The notes under the pieces are model-generated. The model did not search any database. It had not been told where the DNA came from and saw nothing but the letters and a program-made list of their open reading frames with translations. Made by a program: the position numbers and the translations under genes. Shown piece by piece: positions 59,601-64,000 of a stretch of DNA of 64,000 nt. The DNA lies in contig JAMLHB010000003.1 in assembly GCA_023957375.1 (NCBI GenBank), positions 69,830 through 133,829 of the forward strand, written 5' to 3'. Source of the stretch: Flavobacteriales bacterium. Lineage in GTDB: Bacteria > Bacteroidota > Bacteroidia > Flavobacteriales_F > PHOS-HE28. The stretch's first letter is position 1; every line of letters begins with the position of its first letter.

Positions 59601-61058
59601 ATGGCAGCACGCTTTTTATTGCTGATGACCGGGTGGGCGTTGGCCACATGTGCCACTGCGCAGGTACCCATCATTGACTACGGCTTCCTGGCCGTGCCGC
59701 CCAGTGTGGAGGTGAACAGCATTGTGGTGCAGCCGGACGGCAAGATCCTCGTGGGCGGGGCCTTCACCAACTATGCCGGCAGCGGGAAGAACAACCTGGT
59801 GCGGCTGAACAACGACGGCACCGTGGACCCCGGCTGGAACCCGGGTGGAGCCGGGCCCGGGCATGTGGTGCAGGACATCGTTCTGATGTCCGACGGGCGC
59901 ATCCTCATCGGCGGGGCGTTCACCGCCTACAACGGCCAGGTGGTGCAGTTCGTGGCGCGCTTGCTGCCCGACGGCACGCGCGACACCACCTTCAACATAC
60001 CGGACAACACCATCAACGGCGCGGTGCGGGCCATTGCGCTGCAAAAGGACAACAAGGTGATCGCCGTGGGCGATTTCTTCGAGTGCTGGGGCCACAGCAG
60101 CCCGCACATTGCGCGCTTCAACCCGGACGGCTCGCCGGACCTGGATTTCGACATGGGCACGGGCTTCAATGAAAATGTACACGACGTGCTGGTGCTTCCC
60201 GACCTGCGCATCGCAGTCACCGGAGCCTTCACGCTCTATGATGGGCACAACTGCGGGCACGTGGCGGTCCTTACTGAAGATGGCCCGTACGACACCAGCG
60301 TGCAGAACGACCCTGGCTTCTCCGGCACCGGCAGCGTGGGCGAAGCGCTGGCCCTGCAGCCGGACGGCAAACTGCTGGTGGCCGGCGAGCTGGTGTACCA
60401 CAACGGCACCGCCGCAGGCGGCGTGTTACGGCTCAACCCGGATGGCACGCGCGACAACGGCTTCAACGCCCCGTTCTACCCCTTTGCCACGGTGAATGCC
60501 GTTGCGGTGCAGGATAATGGACGCATCCTGGTGGGCGGCGAATACACGGATGCCATGTATGCCGCAGGCATCACCGGGCCGAACAGGATCACACGGCTGC
60601 TCGCCGATGGCAGTGTAGACACAAGCTTTGCGGTGGGAGCCGGCGCACTGCCCGAGGCCGGAAGCACCGCGTACATCCGCAGCATCGCCGTGCAACCCGA
60701 CGGGCGGATCCTGGCAGGTGGGCGCTTCGGTGCGCTCGACACCGAAACCCAGTACCGGCAGCTCATCCGCCTGTATCCCGAAGCACCCACCGGCGTGGGC
60801 GAACCCGCAGGGCAATCCTCCCTGCAGGTATTCCAGGACCCGTCCACCCGGGAACTCGTGCTGCACGGCATTCCGCGCAACGGAGGTGCTTCGGAAGTGT
60901 TGATCCATGATGGCTCCGGGCGCCTCGTGTTTCAAGCCACCCCGCGCACCACGGGCCAACAAGAACTGCGCTTGGCCCCGCATCTGGATCCCGGTGTCCA
61001 TGTGGTCAGCTTCCGCCAAGGCGGCTTCCAGGCCTCCGCACGGTTGCTGGTCCGCTAA
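59601..61058 (+). CDS. Secreted delta-60-repeat protein with T9SS-like tail
   Basis: The 485-residue protein starts at the ATG at 59601 with a signal peptide ending ATAQ. Seven delta-60-type repeats are visible, each ending in a line like VQPDGKILVGGAFTNY, LMSDGRILIGGAFTAYNG, LQPDGKLLVAGELVYHNG or VQPDGRILAGGRFGAL, so it may fold as a seven-bladed propeller. The last ~85 residues (SSLQVFQDPSTRELVL to FQASARLLVR) look like a T9SS sorting domain. Probably secreted or surface-anchored; ligand unknown. Confidence 0.85.
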   Translation: MAARFLLLMTGWALATCATAQVPIIDYGFLAVPPSVEVNSIVVQPDGKILVGGAFTNYAGSGKNNLVRLNNDGTVDPGWNPGGAGPGHVVQDIVLMSDGRILIGGAFTAYNGQVVQFVARLLPDGTRDTTFNIPDNTINGAVRAIALQKDNKVIAVGDFFECWGHSSPHIARFNPDGSPDLDFDMGTGFNENVHDVLVLPDLRIAVTGAFTLYDGHNCGHVAVLTEDGPYDTSVQNDPGFSGTGSVGEALALQPDGKLLVAGELVYHNGTAAGGVLRLNPDGTRDNGFNAPFYPFATVNAVAVQDNGRILVGGEYTDAMYAAGITGPNRITRLLADGSVDTSFAVGAGALPEAGSTAYIRSIAVQPDGRILAGGRFGALDTETQYRQLIRLYPEAPTGVGEPAGQSSLQVFQDPSTRELVLHGIPRNGGASEVLIHDGSGRLVFQATPRTTGQQELRLAPHLDPGVHVVSFRQGGFQASARLLVR

Positions 61059-61624
61059 GCCTGGCCCGGCAGTGCCTTCATCTGCTCCGCAGACAAGTCG
61101 CCATTCAGCCAACCGGCGGACACTTCCGCCCCGAAACGCTTATAGAACCTGATCGCATCCGTGTTCCAATCCAGCACCTGCCAGCGCATGCCGTGGAAGC
61201 CTTCGGCAACAGCATGTTCCACGCAGGTGCGGAAAAGCCGCTCGCCGATGCCCTGCCCACGTGCCGCACGGGTCACCACAATGTCCTCGAGGTACAAGTA
61301 GCGGCCCTTCCACGTGGAATAGCGGGTGTAGCAGATGGCCATGCCGAGGATGGGGTTGTCATCCCGGCGCAGGCCGGGAGTCGGTTGCTTGTTGTCAGGG
61401 CCGCCGCCGGTGCCTCCCCTTTCAACTGACAACGAATAACTATCAACCGGCCCCTCGGCCACCCAGCCGAACCACACCGGATCCTGGCCGAAGCCCGCAT
61501 CCAGCATGTGTTGCTCGGTCACTGTCACCTCGTCGGGAGCGCGCTCGAACAGGGCCAGTTCCCGCACCAGTTCCAGCATGCGGGGCACATCCCGGGGTTC
61601 GGCGGGGCGGATGGTGGTGTTCAT
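61055..61624 (-). CDS. GNAT N-acetyltransferase with a palindromic insert
   Basis: The 189-residue protein has the GNAT fold: TIRPAEPRDVPRMLELVRELA at the N-terminus, then acetyl-CoA-binding ARGQGIGERLF near residue 128 and MRWQVLDWNTDAIRFYKRFGAEV. It resembles diamine acetyltransferase-like enzymes (TRYSTWKGRYLYLEDIVV). Between about residues 60 and 91 there is a low-complexity insert (SVERGGTGGGPDNKQPTPGL) encoded by DNA with two inverted repeats. The gene overlaps the stop of the delta-60 gene by 4 nt. Confidence 0.85.
   Translation of the reverse strand: MNTTIRPAEPRDVPRMLELVRELALFERAPDEVTVTEQHMLDAGFGQDPVWFGWVAEGPVDSYSLSVERGGTGGGPDNKQPTPGLRRDDNPILGMAICYTRYSTWKGRYLYLEDIVVTRAARGQGIGERLFRTCVEHAVAEGFHGMRWQVLDWNTDAIRFYKRFGAEVSAGWLNGDLSAEQMKALPGQA
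61352..61449. repeat. Palindrome-bearing insert inside the GNAT gene
   Basis: This stretch holds TCCCGGC/GCCGGGA (61362-61379) and GTTGTCAG/CTGACAAC (61391-61433) and codes for residues not found in ordinary GNAT sequences. The frame is preserved. It looks like dispersed palindromes captured in a gene. Confidence 0.5.
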
Positions 61625-61696
61625 GCGATAACAGTCATATCAGCTATCCTATGGTAGGCCCCACATTCAACCGATGGGTGCATGTATACAGTCGGT

Positions 61697-62737
61697 TCAT
61701 GGTTCCTTGTTTCCATGGGCATCCCCGGCCCCAAGTTGCGAAGCACGCTTACGTTCCCGTTCCAACTCGCGCTTGAGTTCTTCCTCGCTGGGCAGGTAAG
61801 GCAGGTATTTCGCAGCGAACAGTTGTTGTTGATCGGCCAACACGGAATACTTCACCACAGCTTCGCTCTTCTCGCTGCACAGCAACAAGCCGATCGTGGG
61901 ATTGTCGTCCGCACCCCGGATACGCTCGTCATACAAGCGCACGTACGTGTCCATCTGGCCCACGTCCTGGTGGCCCAGCTTGCCCAACTTCAGATCAAGC
62001 AGCATGAAACACTTGAGCCTGAAATTGTAAAAGACCAGGTCCAGGTAAAAATCCTCGTCACCAATGTGGATGCGCTGCTGCCTTTCCACGAAGGCGAAGC
62101 CTTTCCCCAGTTCGAGGAGAAAGTCCTTCAGGTTGTCGATGATGGCCTGTTCCAGCGTGCTTTCCTGATAGGTCTTGTCCTGTAGGTTCAGGAAATCCAG
62201 GATGTACGGGTCCCGCAGGAAATCCTTCGGGGATTCGGCCAGTGGCGCTGTGCGCTCGGTTGCTTCCTTGACCACCGGCAGCTTATCCTTGCTGCTGAGC
62301 AGTCGTTCGTAGTAGAGCACGCCGATCTGGCGCTCCAGGGCACGCACGCTCCAATTCGCGCTAATGGCCTCGTGGGCATACCACTCCCGCGCCGAAGGGT
62401 TTTCCAGCCGTGCGAGCAGGTTGTAGTGCGACCAGCTTAATTCAAGAGACAGTGTCTCTCGAATTGGAAAGGCCAGATGAAATCGCCTCATGTTCCGCAG
62501 GTTACTGGCATCGAAGCCTTTGCCGAACTGCTCGGAGAGGCGCGTGGAGAGCTCCGCCAGCTGCCGCTTTCCGTAAGCCGCGCGGGCCTGGCCTTGTTGC
62601 TCATGTTCCACGATCAAGCGGCCGATCTCCCAATAGCTGGCCACCATGGCGCTGTTCACGCTTTGGCGCACTTGGCCGCGGGCCTGTTGGATGATGTCGG
62701 CTATCCGGCCGACAAGCGGGCTCAATTCATCGGTCAT
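61697..62737 (-). CDS. DUF1016/PDDEXK nuclease-domain protein (YhcG-like)
   Basis: The 346-residue protein starts at the ATG at 62735-62737. The DUF1016 N-terminal domain spans [40 protein letters not shown] to [16 protein letters not shown]. The C-terminal PD-(D/E)XK part has [35 protein letters not shown], giving Asp, then D-x-K. YhcG-like proteins are found in restriction- and defence-linked contexts. It is not adjacent to the type I island here. It is divergent from fbp. Confidence 0.93.
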   Translation of the reverse strand: MTDELSPLVGRIADIIQQARGQVRQSVNSAMVASYWEIGRLIVEHEQQGQARAAYGKRQLAELSTRLSEQFGKGFDASNLRNMRRFHLAFPIRETLSLELSWSHYNLLARLENPSAREWYAHEAISANWSVRALERQIGVLYYERLLSSKDKLPVVKEATERTAPLAESPKDFLRDPYILDFLNLQDKTYQESTLEQAIIDNLKDFLLELGKGFAFVERQQRIHIGDEDFYLDLVFYNFRLKCFMLLDLKLGKLGHQDVGQMDTYVRLYDERIRGADDNPTIGLLLCSEKSEAVVKYSVLADQQQLFAAKYLPYLPSEEELKRELERERKRASQLGAGDAHGNKEP

Positions 62738-62864
62738 GTGGCTGGTAGGCAATACGGATGCATGGCACGAAGGTCGGACAAGTCCGATATTTGCAACGAA
62801 GTACAATCGTCCACGTCCAGCATCACCACATCAGCTGATCTTCCGATCACCCGATCCTCCTCCC

Positions 62865-63845
62865 ATGGCCCAACCCATCACCACCCTTTCCGAATTCATC
62901 ATTGAGCGCGAGAAGGATTTTCCATTCGCCTCCGGCGACCTTTCGCAATTGCTTACATCCATCCGGCTGGCGGCGAAGCTGGTGAACCGCGAGGTGAACA
63001 AGGCCGGTCTGGTGAATGAGATCTTGGGCGAGACCGAGCAGCACAGCGTGAACGTGCAGGGCGAAAAACAGCAGAAATTAGACGTGTACGCCAACGAGCG
63101 CTTCATCAACGCCATGCGCAACCAGGGCGCGGTGTGCGGCGTGGCCAGCGAGGAAAATGATGAGCACATCGTCTTCGACCATCCCGTGTCGGCCGGTGGC
63201 AAGTACGTGGTGGCCATGGACCCGCTGGACGGCAGCAGCAACATCGACGTGAACGTGAGCATCGGCACGATCTTCAGCATCTACCGCCGGCTCAACGACA
63301 ACGAGGTGACGGTGAATGATTTCCTGCAGCCCGGCAGCGCACAAGTGGCGGCGGGCTACGTGGTGTACGGCAGCAGCACCATGCTGGTGTACACCACCGG
63401 CAACGGCGTGAACGGCTTCACGCTGGACCCCAGCATCGGCGTGTTCTGCCTAAGCCATCCCAACATGCGCATCCCGGAGAACGGCAGCATCTATTCGGTG
63501 AACGAGGGCAACTACTTCGACTTTCCGGAGCAGGCGCGCAACTACATCGATGCCTGCAAGAAGAAGAAGATGAGCGCACGCTACATCGGCAGCTTGGTGG
63601 CGGACTTCCACCGCAACCTGCTGAAGGGCGGCATCTACATGTACCCCGGCACCACGGCCAAGCCGGAAGGCAAGTTGCGCTTGGTGTACGAGGCGAACCC
63701 CTTGGCGATGCTTATAGAGCAGGCGGGCGGCGCCGCCACCGACGGCAAGCAGCGCATCCTGGACATCAAGCCCGGGAAGCTGCACCAGCGCACGCCGCTG
63801 TTCATTGGTAGCAAAGCGATGGTGGAGGAGGCGGGGAAGGCGTAA
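62865..63845 (+). CDS. fbp: Class I fructose-1,6-bisphosphatase
   Basis: FBPase hydrolyses fructose-1,6-bisphosphate in gluconeogenesis. The 326-residue protein has metal-binding Glu in VASEENDEH near residue 97, [19 protein letters not shown] (Asp119, Asp122) near residue 118, and the substrate region [21 protein letters not shown]. Start at the ATG at 62865 is preceded by a -7-like GATATTTG at 62786. With pckA it forms the gluconeogenic branch of this window. Confidence 0.97.
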   Translation: MAQPITTLSEFIIEREKDFPFASGDLSQLLTSIRLAAKLVNREVNKAGLVNEILGETEQHSVNVQGEKQQKLDVYANERFINAMRNQGAVCGVASEENDEHIVFDHPVSAGGKYVVAMDPLDGSSNIDVNVSIGTIFSIYRRLNDNEVTVNDFLQPGSAQVAAGYVVYGSSTMLVYTTGNGVNGFTLDPSIGVFCLSHPNMRIPENGSIYSVNEGNYFDFPEQARNYIDACKKKKMSARYIGSLVADFHRNLLKGGIYMYPGTTAKPEGKLRLVYEANPLAMLIEQAGGAATDGKQRILDIKPGKLHQRTPLFIGSKAMVEEAGKA

Positions 63846-63865
63846 CTTGGTGCAAAATTGCGTTG

Positions 63866-64000
63866 ATGGGCGAAGCAGCGAAGAAGAAGACCGGACGGAG
63901 GTCCACGATAAAAAAGACCGTCCCGAAACGGCAGAAAAGGCCATTGCCGGACGTACGCAGGTTTGCCGGCTCAATACCCGGCATAGATAAGTGGGCGCTT
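63866..64000 (+). CDS. Start of an unidentified gene, cut by window edge
   Basis: Forty-five codons from the ATG at 63866 run off the end. The visible part is very basic (MGEAAKKKTGRRSTIKKTVPKRQKRP) and ends GSIPGIDKWA. The TAACTTGG at 63843 could be a variant -7 element. It might be a small DNA-binding protein, but nothing can be concluded. It may also not be a gene. Confidence 0.35.
   Translation, partial: MGEAAKKKTGRRSTIKKTVPKRQKRPLPDVRRFAGSIPGIDKWAL

Overview
The window looks like chromosomal DNA of a GC-rich Bacteroidota, probably an uncultured relative of Flavobacteriales. Supporting signs are two proteins with type IX secretion (T9SS) sorting tails, a DUF6089-like outer-membrane protein, DUF4286, a PNGase F-type deglycosylase, SdiA-regulated and PepSY-like exported proteins, and promoters with the Bacteroidota -7 element TAnnTTTG. 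Here that element is often TAnnTTCG, placed 4 to 25 nt before the start codon. Genes are dense, on both strands, and often overlap as ATGA or GTGA.

Layout. 1-12.7 kb holds housekeeping genes: 3'-truncated pckA, DUF423, an outer-membrane protein, a lipoprotein, a Fic protein lacking its catalytic histidine, a GluQ-type synthetase, an ion channel, tRNA-Leu(UAA), mutS, a SpoU methyltransferase, a DUF6089-like protein and a YhiN-type flavoprotein. 12.1-18.3 kb has Hsp20, an SRAP peptidase, a Crp/Fnr regulator, a pirin and a PNGase F-like protein. The Crp-pirin pair lies between two diverged 210-bp direct repeats that each join an SRAP tail to a PNGase head. 18.3-28.9 kb is a defence island on the minus strand. 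It carries type I restriction genes hsdR, hsdS and hsdM, but hsdM is separated from hsdS by four genes: a PD-(D/E)XK-like nuclease, a small partner, a GIY-YIG/DUF4357 protein and a DUF234-type ATPase with its own promoter and palindrome. A toxin-antitoxin pair lies upstream, and its PIN toxin is broken by one amber codon.

29-35.1 kb holds SdiA-regulated and PepSY-like exported proteins, an SDR, a two-component system (with an in-frame mini-ORF between regulator and kinase) and fabD. 35.2-42.1 kb has a Bax-inhibitor-1 protein, folE and queD (pterin/preQ0 supply), a 129-bp element with 20-bp inverted ends, and the coupled run serS-lipoprotein-TPR-DUF4286-rsmA. 42.3-49.4 kb carries a T9SS cargo, nhaA, an amino-acid permease, an MFS exporter, an NtrC-like regulator without a DNA-binding domain, a possible structured RNA and a DUF5684 protein. 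49.4-64 kb has alaS divergent from an M23 peptidase, a 30 x 8-bp repeat array upstream of a MerR regulator, mgtE, a 2-hydroxyacid dehydrogenase, a GDPD phosphodiesterase, an HPt-like membrane protein, aspartate kinase, a delta-60-repeat T9SS cargo, a GNAT with a palindromic insert, a DUF1016 nuclease, fbp and the start of an unidentified gene.

The best candidates for something undescribed are the cassette splitting the type I restriction operon, the two related 8-bp repeat arrays, and the inverted-repeat element before serS. No rRNA, transposase, integrase or CRISPR array was seen. All calls come from reading the sequence; no database search was run.
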